A stretch of DNA of 64,000 nucleotides from Pelagomonas calceolata (taxonomy: Eukaryota > Sar > Pelagophyceae > Pelagomonadales > Pelagomonadaceae), in contig CAKKNE010000002.1 of NCBI GenBank assembly GCA_918797485.1, positions 5,608,501 through 5,672,500 on the forward strand, written 5' to 3'. The notes under the pieces are model-generated. The model saw nothing but the letters and a program-made list of their open reading frames with translations, was not told the DNA's origin and searched no databases. Positions within the stretch are counted from its first letter, which is position 1. The number at the start of each line of letters is the position of its first letter. Below, piece after piece: positions 36,129 to 44,311 of the stretch. The position numbers and the translations under genes were made by a program.

Positions 36129-36521
36129 TCACTGAGCGAAGAATGCGACAAGTTCCTCTACGAAACGAAGGGCAAGGAGAAGAAGATCAAGCTCCTCAAA
36201 CTCACGAGCGTGTCGTCGATCGATCCTAGGAAGCCCAAGGTCCTCAAGTTCGCCACCGAAAGCAAGAGCTACAAGTTCGAGTTCGAGGACGAGAAGGACT
36301 GTGCCGTCTTCGCGGCCGGGCTGCGGGCCCTCGCGCCGGCCGAGGCGACGCGTGGCTCCATCGCTGGGAAGAAAAAGGATTTCTTACGCGTGAAAGTGCC
36401 GACCAAGCCGCTCGGCTTCCTCGCGGCGTCGACGGTCGAGCGCGACCCGGCTCGACCGGAGGCGCACCGCTCCGCCGTCGCCGCCGCCGCGCCGGCGGCG
36501 CCGAAGGACAAGGCCGTCTAG
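36117..36521 (+). pseudogene. 5'-incomplete PH-like domain gene (plus side of junction)
   Basis: About 135 residues from the junction: ISLSEECDKFLYETKGKEKK, IKLLKLTSVSSIDPRKPKVL, KFATESKSYKFEFEDEKDCA, VFAAGLRAL. The alternation of short strands ending in a helix (DEKDCAVFAAGLRALA) is that of a pleckstrin-homology-like fold, which binds phosphoinositides or proteins. A linker (KVPTKPLGFLAAS) and an Ala/Pro end follow. The frame is also open leftward to an ATG at 35853, but that part is antisense to the neighbouring gene and reads as a shadow. The true start is not in view. Confidence 0.45.
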
Positions 36522-36565
36522 GCGCACACAATCCCACGACCCCCTACGTGTACACAACTTACAGA

Positions 36566-37909
36566 CTAGAAGGCGTCGAGCGAGTCCTGCTTCCGCTTCT
36601 CCTGCGAGTCCATGAAGGACAGCTCCCAGAAGCCCTCGGGCGTCCCGGGCGGCGGGTGGTAGGCCTTGTGGCGCGAGCACTCGTCCTGGAGCTTCTTGAC
36701 GTCCGCGTCGCTGAGCTGGTCCTTCGTCGCGTCGATGAAGCCCTGGCACTGGTCGCAGAAGTGGCCGGGCATCTTCGCGCGCTCGCACTTCTTGCGCACG
36801 ACGGACTGGTAGGCGAAGCCGCCGGGCTCGCGCATGCTCGGCGCGGGCGCCGGCGCCGGCGCCTCGGCGGGCGTCGGCGGCGGCGCCGCCGGCGCCTCCT
36901 CCTCCTCCTGCGACGGGTCCCAGGACTCGCTGATGGACATGGAGGGCGCCGGCGCCGGGGCCGGGGCCGCCGCGTCGTCCCGGCGCCGGCGCTTCGTTCC
37001 TTCGTCGGAGCGGCGGGCCGCGGGCGCCCGGCCGCGCTGCAGGGCCGCGCGGTCCAGGGCCGGCGCGCCGATGCTGTGCCGCTCCGGCCGGCGCGCCGAG
37101 GCCGGCTTGTCCTCGCGGCGCGACCGGCGCTCGGCCGCGGCGCCGTTCTCGGGCCAGAGCGCCGCGCGCGGCTCGCGGTCGCCGTCGTCGCGGCGCCGCC
37201 GCGAGCGGCTCGACTCGCCGTCGCGGCGCCTGCTGCGGCTCGAATCGTCGCGCCGCCGCCGCGAACTTGTGTCGTCGTCGCGCCGCCGCCGCGAACTCGT
37301 GTCGTCCGCGCGGCGCCGCTTCTTGGTCGTCGCCGCGGCTGGATCAGCAGAAACGACGCGCGGCGTCTTCGGCGGGGGACCGCGCGGCGTCTTCGCGCCC
37401 CGCGCGGCGTTGAGGTGGTCCGCGACGTCCGCCGCGAGCCGCGCCGCGTCGACGCGCGCCGCGGGCTGGTTCGCCAGCGCGGCGTGCAGCGCCGGCGTTA
37501 CCCTTGCGAGGGCTGCTCCGAGCGCGTCGGCCTCGTTTACTTTATCGCGGTACGCGGCCTGGAGCTCGCGCTTCTGGTCCTTGCGCCGCGCGACCTCCGA
37601 GTCCCGCGCCGCGACGTCCGCGCGGAGGCCGTCGTTCTCTCGTCGCAGTTCCGCGTTCTCTCTTTCTAAACGCCGCGCGTCCGAGGGCGACGGCGACCCG
37701 TCGCGCGCGCCGCGGAGCCGCGCGACCTCGCGCTCGAGCCTCGAGGCGCGTTCATTGGCCTCCTCGAGCTCGGCCGCCGTGGGCCGCTCCTCGAGGGCGG
37801 CCTCGGCTCGCTTTCTGCGGCCCTTTTCGCGCTCGAGGCGCTCGTTCCAGCGTCGCTCCTCCGCCTGGAGGTCGGCGCGGGCGCCGTCGAGGATGTCGTC
37901 GACGCCCAT
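36566..37909 (-). CDS. CtIP/Sae2/COM1-type DNA end-resection factor
   Basis: 447 residues from ATG 37909 (MGVDDILDGARADLQAEERR). Residues ~10-125 are a coiled coil of heptads (RLEREVARLRG; RLERENAELRRENDGLRADV), as in the tetramerising CtIP N-terminus. The middle is a disordered Arg/Ser/Asp region with tandem blocks DDTSSRRRRDD, then Pro/Ala-rich. The C-terminal ~85 residues are the conserved Sae2 domain: SVVRKKCERAKMPGHFCDQC, CSRHKAYHPPPGTPEGFWEL, SFMDSQE. This factor activates MRE11-RAD50 to start resection of double-strand breaks in mitosis and meiosis. The frame is open to 38206 but lacks protein-like content. The CxxC and SRHK elements are complete. Divergent from the GluTR-like gene. 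Confidence 0.85.
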   Translation of the reverse strand: MGVDDILDGARADLQAEERRWNERLEREKGRRKRAEAALEERPTAAELEEANERASRLEREVARLRGARDGSPSPSDARRLERENAELRRENDGLRADVAARDSEVARRKDQKRELQAAYRDKVNEADALGAALARVTPALHAALANQPAARVDAARLAADVADHLNAARGAKTPRGPPPKTPRVVSADPAAATTKKRRRADDTSSRRRRDDDTSSRRRRDDSSRSRRRDGESSRSRRRRDDGDREPRAALWPENGAAAERRSRREDKPASARRPERHSIGAPALDRAALQRGRAPAARRSDEGTKRRRRDDAAAPAPAPAPSMSISESWDPSQEEEEAPAAPPPTPAEAPAPAPAPSMREPGGFAYQSVVRKKCERAKMPGHFCDQCQGFIDATKDQLSDADVKKLQDECSRHKAYHPPPGTPEGFWELSFMDSQEKRKQDSLDAF

Positions 37910-38093
37910 GCTTGGTCTTTTTGGCGTGCGCGGCGGCGCTGCTGATGTGCTGCCTGTTCTCGCCGCGGGACGGCGCTGCGCCCCTGCTCTTTTGCCACGC
38001 GTGCAGAAACGGCTGCGGCGGCGCGTTGCAACGTGTGATTTGGCTAGCGCGCGCGTATACGCGGCAGAGGAGCGTTCGTTGTGAAATGTCCCG

Positions 38094-38113
38094 CTAGTGG
38101 TCTTATACGCTAG
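38094..38113 (+). promoter_or_regulatory. Palindromic promoter element, copy 12 (variant)
   Basis: Left arm CTAGTGG, core TCTTATA, right arm CGCTAG (20 bp). Between divergent CtIP (37909; 185 bp) and GluTR-like (38379; 266 bp) genes; the other ~450 bp of this gap show no gene. Confidence 0.55.
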
Positions 38114-38378
38114 ATCACGTTTTGCCACGTGATATAAAAACTGCCTCATCCAAGCCCCCTTGCAGTATTTGTTCGATCTGTTACGTTTACGTGCGCTACT
38201 GCTCACTGCAGCACCGCTCCTCAGGCTTTCCTGCCGAAAAGAGCGGTCACAAGCAGCTCTAAGAGCTCAAGGCACCTGTGCTCAAGTCTGCAGGCTCCCG
38301 AGCGACGTGCTAACCGTACGCAGCCGTGGTGCCGCGCACTACGCGGCCGCAGCGGCACAGCTCTTAAAAGTGGACAAA

Positions 38379-39392
38379 ATGCACCGCGTAACGCTCGTGC
38401 TCGTTGTCGCCCAAGCGCTCGACCTCGCGCCTCTATCCAAGCTGCGAGCCGTCTCGCTCGCCCGCCCGCCCGAGAGCCGGCTCATCGCCGGGAAGCTCGA
38501 CGACTCACACGTCGCCATCTGGAAGTGGAAGGAGGCGACGATGGGCGACGGCGCGGGCGCGGCCTGCACCGGTGTGGAACGGGCGCTCGCCGAGCGCGTG
38601 AAAGCGGCCACGGGCGGCGAAGCGATCGTGCTGTCGACGTGCGCGCGCCTCGACGTCTACAGCTACTCTGACGCGGATAAAGACCTCGCGGCCATCGTCG
38701 CAAGTGACATTGGCGGCGCGGCCACGACGTGGCGGGCGGCGCGGCTCTTCGCGCCGAGGTACGCCACACCCGTGGAGCCGACGCTCGCGTCGCGCTGCGG
38801 CGCCGACGCCGCGCGGCACGTTTTCGAGGTCGCGTGCTTCGCGGGCCTGGAACGGTGCGAGTTCGACCCGTTTGATAGTCATCAGGCGCACGTCGTCAAA
38901 CAAATAAAAGCCGCCTTCGACGACGCCGCGCGGGACGGGGGACCCTGCGGTACGCGGCTGTCGGCGCTGCTGCGGCTCGCCCTCGAGACGGGCAAGGCCG
39001 CGCGCGACGGGAAGAGTGTCAGGGCTATCAATACACTTCGGGGGAAGGCCCTCGACGCCGTGGCCCTCGCGACGGCGCGACAGGAAGTGGCGGCCGCCGT
39101 CGAGGAAAGAGTGTTGGAGCCCGCCGTCCTGAAAGCGGCGGAGGCGTACGCGGCGCTGGACGCGGGACCGCGATTGCGGGAACTGAGCGAACTAGCCGAC
39201 GAGGCCGTCGCCGAGGCGATACGATCAGCGCCGAGCGCCGCATCCCGAGAAGCCGACTTGACGCGGGCTGCGCGGAAGGCACTCCACGGCCCACTGATGC
39301 GAGTTCGGGCCGGCGAGGCCGTGCTGGCCGAGGACGCCAGCTCCGACGTCCGCGCGGCCGTCGCGGAAGCGCTGACTGCTGCTGCTGCGTAA
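38379..39392 (+). CDS. Glutamyl-tRNA-reductase-like protein lacking the NADPH domain
   Basis: 337 residues from ATG 38379 (MHRVTLVLVVAQALDLAPLS), a signal-type lead with plastid-like junction. The first domain resembles the catalytic domain of HemA-type reductases: VERALAERVKAATGGEAIV, LSTCARLDVYSYSD with the would-be catalytic Cys88 (family STCNRxE.Y), DSHQAHVVKQIKAAFDDAAR and LLRLALETGKAARDGKSVR. The NADPH Rossmann domain expected next (G.GEMG) is absent; the chain passes almost directly to helices like the dimerisation domain, ending ARKALHGPLMRVRA (family LH.P...LR). The conserved Arg of CNRxE is kept, but the Asn is replaced by Ala. It is probably a non-reducing paralog, perhaps a regulator of tetrapyrrole synthesis in the plastid. 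Inferred, not shown. Confidence 0.65.
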   Translation: MHRVTLVLVVAQALDLAPLSKLRAVSLARPPESRLIAGKLDDSHVAIWKWKEATMGDGAGAACTGVERALAERVKAATGGEAIVLSTCARLDVYSYSDADKDLAAIVASDIGGAATTWRAARLFAPRYATPVEPTLASRCGADAARHVFEVACFAGLERCEFDPFDSHQAHVVKQIKAAFDDAARDGGPCGTRLSALLRLALETGKAARDGKSVRAINTLRGKALDAVALATARQEVAAAVEERVLEPAVLKAAEAYAALDAGPRLRELSELADEAVAEAIRSAPSAASREADLTRAARKALHGPLMRVRAGEAVLAEDASSDVRAAVAEALTAAAA

Positions 39393-39468
39393 TTTTTGTA
39401 ATGTTCGTGAACCACCACCCCCGCGTTACCCGCGGGCCGCGACGAGACGAGTCCGTTTCACAAAATAA

Positions 39469-40617
39469 CTACCAATTACGCCGCAGGGACCCGGCCGCCT
39501 CGGCCGGCGCCGGCTGGAGGCCGTACGTCCTATCTGGAGGCGAGTCCGGCGTCCGCGTCGAGAAGGACGCCACGAGCACGCTTCTACGACCCGCCGTGAT
39601 CAGCATGCCGCCGTGCGTCACGTCGCCGCCGAACACGAGGGCGTCGCCCGCGGACGGCGTCACGACGACGGCGTCGCCGTCGGGGTTCGAGCCGTCGGCG
39701 GAGGCTGATGATGAAGCGGGTCCCCAGAACCCGGTCCCACCACCGGCGAAGGCGCTCGGCGCCGTCAACGGGACCAGCACGGTGAGCGCCATGTGGTCCT
39801 TGTGGGCGCCGAAGAGGCCCGGCGCCTCGTATAAATTCATGGCCGGTTCGCCTTCGGACCACTCCAATTCACCGGCCATATATAAATCGCGCAACGTCGG
39901 ACACCGCTGCGACAACGACTCGTCGGGCCGCGGCCGGTCCATTTGATTTGATCGCGGTCCGGTTGTTGGTTGCCGCGCCACCCAGTCAACACCAGGAGCA
40001 AATAATTGATCATAAATATCCGGCATCTTCGCGTCCAACGCATCTAGGACATTCAAAAACACGGCCTCCGCATTGGAAACCACGTCAAAATCGAAGGCTT
40101 CGCTGTCGGCGACGGCAAACCTCCCTCTCCCATTCGTCGGTGGTCTTCCATGGAAAGCCCGGTATTTTTCAAAGGTCTCCGTGCACTTGCCGTAGAGAAA
40201 GTTGCAATCATCTAAAGTGCACGCGTTCTCCACCCTCAGCACGACCTCGCCCCGTCGGAGTCGCTCGCCGACCGTCGCGCCCTCCGGTTCATCTGTCAAA
40301 GGCACCTCTTCGATGCCGTCCTTCTCGAAGAAGTCGTCGACAGCACGGCAGACGCCGACGAAGCCGTCCACGTCCCTCGAACCGGGGCCCCAGAGCTCCT
40401 CGAGTTCTTCATAGTCAAGGTTGCCGCCCGCGAGCTCCGCGGCGATCTGCTTCGTACTCTTCGCGGCCTCCAAGTCCATCAATCCGTCGGTGGCTTTTGC
40501 CGCGAACTCGGCCTCGAGGACGTGGCGCGGCGCGAGGCGCAGCGCTGTTTCTCGTCGTCGCGCGACGGGTGCGCATTGCAGCGCGGCGGCTGATGCCAGC
40601 AATGCGAGTAGTAGCAT
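39469..40617 (-). CDS. 2-oxoglutarate/Fe(II) dioxygenase (prolyl-4-hydroxylase-like), secretory or plastid
   Basis: 382 residues with a signal peptide (MLLLALLASAAALQCAPVAR). The C-terminal double-stranded beta-helix has the HxD pair in LFGAHKDHMALTVLVPL, the Gly-rich loop AFAGGGTGFWGPASSSA, and the distal His with oxoglutarate-binding Arg in GDALVFGGDVTHGGMLITAG and RRSVLVASFS. This is the P4H-type Fe site (His-x-Asp...His...Arg). The N-terminal half is unique, with acidic patches and a Cys pair (CTLDDCNFLYGKC). The substrate is unknown. The leader ALQCAP resembles other plastid-signal junctions here. Divergent from CSL4 with a palindromic element 171 bp upstream. Confidence 0.8.
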   Translation of the reverse strand: MLLLALLASAAALQCAPVARRRETALRLAPRHVLEAEFAAKATDGLMDLEAAKSTKQIAAELAGGNLDYEELEELWGPGSRDVDGFVGVCRAVDDFFEKDGIEEVPLTDEPEGATVGERLRRGEVVLRVENACTLDDCNFLYGKCTETFEKYRAFHGRPPTNGRGRFAVADSEAFDFDVVSNAEAVFLNVLDALDAKMPDIYDQLFAPGVDWVARQPTTGPRSNQMDRPRPDESLSQRCPTLRDLYMAGELEWSEGEPAMNLYEAPGLFGAHKDHMALTVLVPLTAPSAFAGGGTGFWGPASSSASADGSNPDGDAVVVTPSAGDALVFGGDVTHGGMLITAGRRSVLVASFSTRTPDSPPDRTYGLQPAPAEAAGSLRRNW

Positions 40618-40787
40618 GTTGCGGCGGTGGCGTGCAGAGGCTATGCAGCCTCTGAGACTGGCAGCACAGCAGCGTCCTTTTATACCACTAAAGATTCCTG
40701 CCTCTGCTTTGAGAGTCTTATACCGTTCCCAAAAGTCACGAAACCGTGCAAACTACCCCGTGATGTCCCCGGCCCCGTGCCTGCGCG

Positions 40788-40809
40788 CTAGCGTCCTGTA
40801 AGACACTAG
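40788..40809 (-). promoter_or_regulatory. Palindromic promoter element, copy 13
   Basis: Left arm CTAGCGTC, core TGTAAG, right arm ACACTAG. 171 bp from the 2OG oxygenase start (40617) and 169 bp from the CSL4 start (40978), almost exactly midway. The 360-bp gap holds no other feature except a possible 5'-leader splice pair (GTAAGG ... TTGCAG, 40924-40962). Confidence 0.78.
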
Positions 40810-40977
40810 CCTACAAGCCAAACCACGGCTGCAGCGCAGTGCTCGCCGAGCTACGGCATCGCAGCGCTGGGCGAGTGCTCGCTACGGCATCGCAGTTCTC
40901 GCATCAACGCCATCGCCGCGCTGGTAAGGCCGGCATTCTTGGTTTGAGCCCTTGCAGGCTGCACAAGGGCTGGCAGC

Positions 40978-41565
40978 ATGGCGCAAAACAAAAAGAAGAG
41001 CAAAGCCAAAGGGAAGGGCAAGCCGCCAGTAAAGAAAGCAGGCAAAGCTGCGAAAAAATCGAGCGCGACCGCGACCGCCGCCGCCGCCGTCGCCGCCGCA
41101 CCGGGAATCGTCGAAGCGGGCGCGCTGGCCGCGCCGGGCGACGTGTTAGGGTCTACTGCGACCCACAAGTGCGGCCCGGGCACCTTCGCGCGGGATGGTA
41201 CAATTGTCGCGTCGCTGGCCGGCACCGTGCAAATCAACGACGACGTTATCGAGACCATTAGGGAAGGCCGCCGCCCCGCCATCGCCGTGGGCGTTGAGGT
41301 GATCGGCGTCGTGACGCGGACGAACCGGACGAACGCGCTGCTGGACCTCGTCGCGGCTGGTGGGGCGGCGCTCGACTTCCCGGCCAGGGCAACATTAAGA
41401 AGGGAGGACGCGCTGCCGCCGGGCCGGGACGCGTCGAACTTGGATCTGACGGCGCAGTTCGCGGGGCGCGACCTCGTTCGGGCGGTCGTGGTGGCCGTCG
41501 ACGACGCCGCGCGGTACCACGTGTCCGTCGCGCCGGAGGGCATGGGGCTCGTGCGGAGTGCGTAA
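40978..41565 (+). CDS. CSL4: Exosome complex subunit CSL4 (EXOSC1), no C-terminal zinc ribbon
   Basis: 195 residues. A Lys-rich N-terminal tail (AQNKKKSKAKGKGKPPVKKA) precedes the CSL4 N-terminal domain: AAPGDVLGSTATHKCGPG, TFARDGTIVASLAGTVQI. The S1 RNA-binding domain follows: VGVEVIGVVTRTNRTNALLD, FPARATLRREDAL and FAGRDLVRAVVVAVDDA with YHVSVAPEGMGLVRSA. Family members end with a small Cys-rich zinc ribbon after this point; here the stop comes first. CSL4 caps the RNA exosome and links it to cofactors for 3'-5' RNA decay and processing. The Lys-rich tail could be a nucleolar signal. Confidence 0.82.
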   Translation: MAQNKKKSKAKGKGKPPVKKAGKAAKKSSATATAAAAVAAAPGIVEAGALAAPGDVLGSTATHKCGPGTFARDGTIVASLAGTVQINDDVIETIREGRRPAIAVGVEVIGVVTRTNRTNALLDLVAAGGAALDFPARATLRREDALPPGRDASNLDLTAQFAGRDLVRAVVVAVDDAARYHVSVAPEGMGLVRSA

Positions 41566-41621
41566 CCTTAGTGTAGTGTAGTATCCGTTACGGAGGTGTC
41601 GAAAACCGGCGCGGGGCTCGT

Positions 41622-41642
41622 CTAGCGGCCTAAAGACACTAG
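41622..41642 (-). promoter_or_regulatory. Palindromic promoter element, copy 14
   Basis: Left arm CTAGCGGC, core TAAAGAC, right arm ACTAG (21 bp). It lies 57 bp downstream of CSL4 and directly before the orphan frame at 41655. Confidence 0.6.
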
Positions 41643-41654
41643 AAGCAATAGCAA

Positions 41655-41846
41655 GCAAGCTTCTCTTGTCCATACCCGACGGTCGCCGAGGCGATCCAGG
41701 GCTGCGGCATCGGGTACAACCGCACGCAGTGGGCGACGGTCGACACCAGCGGCCGCAAGAAGCTCGAGAAGCTCCTGGGCGCGGCGAAGCCCTACGCTCT
41801 TGGAGTTCTGGGAGGCCTCGCGCTCGCCGCGTTGGCGCGCCGCTGA
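41655..41846 (+). pseudogene. Orphan 3' exon or broken gene for a small membrane protein
   Basis: An open frame without any ATG encodes FSCPYPTVAEAIQGCGIGYN, RTQWATVDTSGRKKLEKLLG and AAKPYALGVLGGLALAALAR and stops at 41844-41846. The pattern (soluble helix, KKLEKLLG, one hydrophobic helix, basic end) is that of a tail-anchored or inner-membrane protein. Upstream stops (TAG near 41649) and the absence of ATG in the 90-bp gap after CSL4 mean that its 5' exon is not recognisable. The reverse strand also has a frame here but it is Arg/Leu-rich and looks like a shadow. Confidence 0.4.
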
Positions 41847-41914
41847 ACTTTCCACACACGCCCTCCTCCCCCGGGGCCTTCGTGAGTATACTAGTACACA
41901 TGCTTAGACAAGAC

Positions 41915-42703
41915 TCAAGCCGGCGCCGGCGCCGACCGGTAGCGCTCCTCGCGCTCCGCGCGTTTGCGCGCCATCTTGATTTTCTTGAAGATGTCCGACG
42001 GCTTGGGCTTGTTCGACGGGCGCGGCGGCGGCGGTGGAGGCTCGTCGCCTTTGAGCTTGAGCGTCGCCGAGGGCCAGAGGCCGAGCCCTTGCAACGTCCG
42101 CTTCAAATCATCCGGCGTGAGCTCGCGCCGCGGGTGGACCAACGTTAGGTCCTCAACGCCGACGTTTCGCTCGGAAGCGGCCCGTAACCACCCCATGACC
42201 TTTTCGAGTACGTCGTCGGCATCGTAGCGTCTGCGCTGCGGCGCCGTCGAGCCGGAGAGCAGCGTCAGGGTCGTGGTCCCCGAGGCTCCCAACGCCGGCT
42301 CGGGTGGCAAGTGGTCGAAGCGCTGGGCGGCGCGGCGCGTCGGCTCCTCGCGCAAAGCGGCCTCGAGGGACGCAGACGCGAGCGCCAGGCGCCGCAGCAC
42401 TACCGGGGTGGTCGCGGTACGGAACTCGTAGCGGCCCGGCAGCCCCTCGAGGGGAGCATAACCTAACGCCGCCATCAGGCTCGTCGCGTCGCCGGCGACG
42501 GCCGCGCGGCGCGACGTAAACAGCTCCGGGTCCTGCACGAGCTTGTCGATCGCTGCGCGCGCATCGGTGATCGTGGCCGAGAATTCAGCAGCGGTGCCCT
42601 TGCCGCGTAGCGCCGTGACGGCGCGCGAGAAGCATTCTTGCTCGCGCGTGCCTTGGGTCTTGAGGCGTTCGAGCGTCTGCTCGTAGGTTGTTGGGCGGCG
42701 CAT
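41915..42703 (-). CDS. UBX-domain protein, likely CDC48/p97 adaptor
   Basis: 262 residues. The C-terminal UBX domain (~145-215) shows TTLTLLSGSTAPQRRRYDAD, VLEKVMGWLRAASERNV, LVHPRRELTPDDLKRTLQ and LGLWPSATLKL: beta1-beta2, helix, TP-turn and the closing Leu-x-x-L strand of the ubiquitin fold. The N-terminal ~95 residues (FSRAVTALRGKGTAAEFSAT; SLMAALGYAPLEGLPGRYEF) resemble a PUB/PUG-like helical domain that binds the p97 C-terminus. A Pro-run (PPPPPPRPSNKP) and a basic helix end the protein. UBX proteins recruit CDC48 to ubiquitinated clients. The FPR loop of classical UBX proteins is not obvious. Confidence 0.75.
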   Translation of the reverse strand: MRRPTTYEQTLERLKTQGTREQECFSRAVTALRGKGTAAEFSATITDARAAIDKLVQDPELFTSRRAAVAGDATSLMAALGYAPLEGLPGRYEFRTATTPVVLRRLALASASLEAALREEPTRRAAQRFDHLPPEPALGASGTTTLTLLSGSTAPQRRRYDADDVLEKVMGWLRAASERNVGVEDLTLVHPRRELTPDDLKRTLQGLGLWPSATLKLKGDEPPPPPPRPSNKPKPSDIFKKIKMARKRAEREERYRSAPAPA

Positions 42704-42914
42704 TGTGGTGGCAGCAGCTGACCCTGATGTGTTTTATGTGGCACAGCGATGGATTTCGACTGTGTTGCGCTAGCAGAAGCAACAGAAGGCCTGAGCGACC
42801 ACGAATGTGGATTTGTGGCAGATATGCTAACCAGTGAGGCGCGTATGCCGTGCCGAGTTCGATGCGACCAGGTACTCTCTTTGCTGGTTCGGGTTCGGGA
42901 GTCGATCGCGATAC

Positions 42915-44018
42915 TTAGGCGCGAGTCCTAGATAGCGCAAATGGAGATTTCGGAGGGGAAACCGGACACGCCGTCGTGAACACGGTGGTCGGGTCCGCCG
43001 GGAGCGCGGGCGGCTCGCTCCCCGGCGCAAGCGTCGCTAGGGGTCGCCCGAGATTCAGCTTCTCCTCGCCGGCACTGATTTCTGCGGAGCCACCGGTCGC
43101 GAGGTAGGCGGTGCCCGGCGCCGCCTCCGCGCCCGCGTCGACGGCGCCGCCCTCCCCATGTGTGCCGTTCGGCGTCGCGGCGAAGGTGACCGACGACGCG
43201 GGGCGCCAGCCGCCCGCCTCGGACCACGCCCACGCGGGGCCGAACCGCGCGCGGCGCTCGTGGTACACGCTCCGGCCGTCGCGCCGGAAGTCCTCGACGA
43301 ACGAGTTGATCTTCGGCCCCAACGTACCATCCTTCGGGCGCACGAGCTTGAACGACGCGAGGTGCGTCCACGCGTCCTCGCCGTCGGGCCAGATCCACGC
43401 GCCGTAGCACGCGCCGCCGTCGTCGCAGCGGCGCATCATCACGCAAAACCGCAGTCGCTGGCCCGCGGTCCAGCCCGCGCCGTAGTCAATGCACTGCAGC
43501 CCGGTGCCCTCCCCGCCGAACCGCCGGACGACGACATGCGCGTTCTCGTACAAAACCGCGGCGCGATCGGCGACGGCCGCGGTCTCACCTTCATTCGCAT
43601 CCCAGACCGAGAACAGCACGCGTCGATGGTCGCCGTGGTCCTGGACACCAAAATACCCGTCCGCGAAGCCGACGGCCATGAAGAAGCTCCCAGGCGCGTG
43701 CTGCTCCACGACGCACTCGTTGTAGAACGCCTGCGCCGCGCCGCCGCCGCCGAAATGAAAATCCAGGTGCACCGACCGCGCGGCCGTGAATCGCGGGGGC
43801 CGGGGCTCGAAGCTCCGCCAATCATTTTCGAGCAATAATGTCGCTGCATGGTCCGTGCTCCCGCCGCCTATCGCGAGCGTGCGGCGGAGCGCCGACGCCG
43901 GTACGTGAGGAAACATGGCCGCGAGCGTGGCGATGGCCGCGTCCGCCGCGGCGTCCCGGTCCAGCATTTCCTCCTCATGGCGCACGGCACCGCGTAACCC
44001 AGGCGCGGCCGGCTGCAT
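42915..44018 (-). CDS. CUE-like domain plus DUF3472 protein
   Basis: 367 residues from ATG 44018. Residues ~25-65 (AAIATLAAMFPHVPASALRR, TDHAATLLLEND) form a CUE/UBA-like helical bundle: MFP...A...L...GG....A...LL. From ~80 the sequence matches the DUF3472 beta-rich domain: HLDFHFGGGGAAQAFYNECV, FFMAVGFADGYFGVQDHGD, RRVLFSVWDANEGETAAV, GTGLQCIDYGAGWTAGQRL, CYGAWIWPDGEDAWTHLASF, INSFVEDF. This domain occurs in secreted and cytosolic proteins of unknown activity. Fusing it with a ubiquitin-binding module suggests a role near ubiquitin, which is an inference. Divergent from the GT31 gene. Confidence 0.72.
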   Translation of the reverse strand: MQPAAPGLRGAVRHEEEMLDRDAAADAAIATLAAMFPHVPASALRRTLAIGGGSTDHAATLLLENDWRSFEPRPPRFTAARSVHLDFHFGGGGAAQAFYNECVVEQHAPGSFFMAVGFADGYFGVQDHGDHRRVLFSVWDANEGETAAVADRAAVLYENAHVVVRRFGGEGTGLQCIDYGAGWTAGQRLRFCVMMRRCDDGGACYGAWIWPDGEDAWTHLASFKLVRPKDGTLGPKINSFVEDFRRDGRSVYHERRARFGPAWAWSEAGGWRPASSVTFAATPNGTHGEGGAVDAGAEAAPGTAYLATGGSAEISAGEEKLNLGRPLATLAPGSEPPALPADPTTVFTTACPVSPPKSPFALSRTRA

Positions 44019-44179
44019 CAATTATGTGCCACTATCAATAATCAATTGTGTGATTCACGCATGTATTGATTGATGTCGCGGCGTCGGCGGCCAGCGTAGC
44101 TTCAGAGTGACTATCCTTATTGACCTCACGAGAGCACGAGTAGAGCAGAGTAGAGCACGAGTAGAATTAGGTTAGGCAG

Positions 44180-44200
44180 CTAGCGGTAGTAAGACACTAG
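44180..44200 (-). promoter_or_regulatory. Palindromic promoter element, copy 15
   Basis: Left arm CTAGCGGT, core AGTAAG, right arm ACACTAG (21 bp). 162 bp from the CUE-DUF3472 start and 112 bp from the GT31 start. Just before it is a short AGTAGAGCA-rich repeat (44130-44167). Confidence 0.72.
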
Positions 44201-44311
44201 CAAGCCAGGAGCAGCGGCTCTTTACGACGGCTGCATGCCCGAATTCATGGCATACACGCGACGACACCGACGCGTCTAACCCCGGGCAGCCTCGACACCA
44301 CCGATCAGGGG

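Noticed and set aside
36548-38084. Long plus-strand open frames of 373 and 416 codons antisense to CtIP
   Set aside because: They are Arg/Ala/Ser-rich without any domain and mirror the GC-rich codons of the minus-strand gene, whose C-terminus is a clear Sae2 domain.
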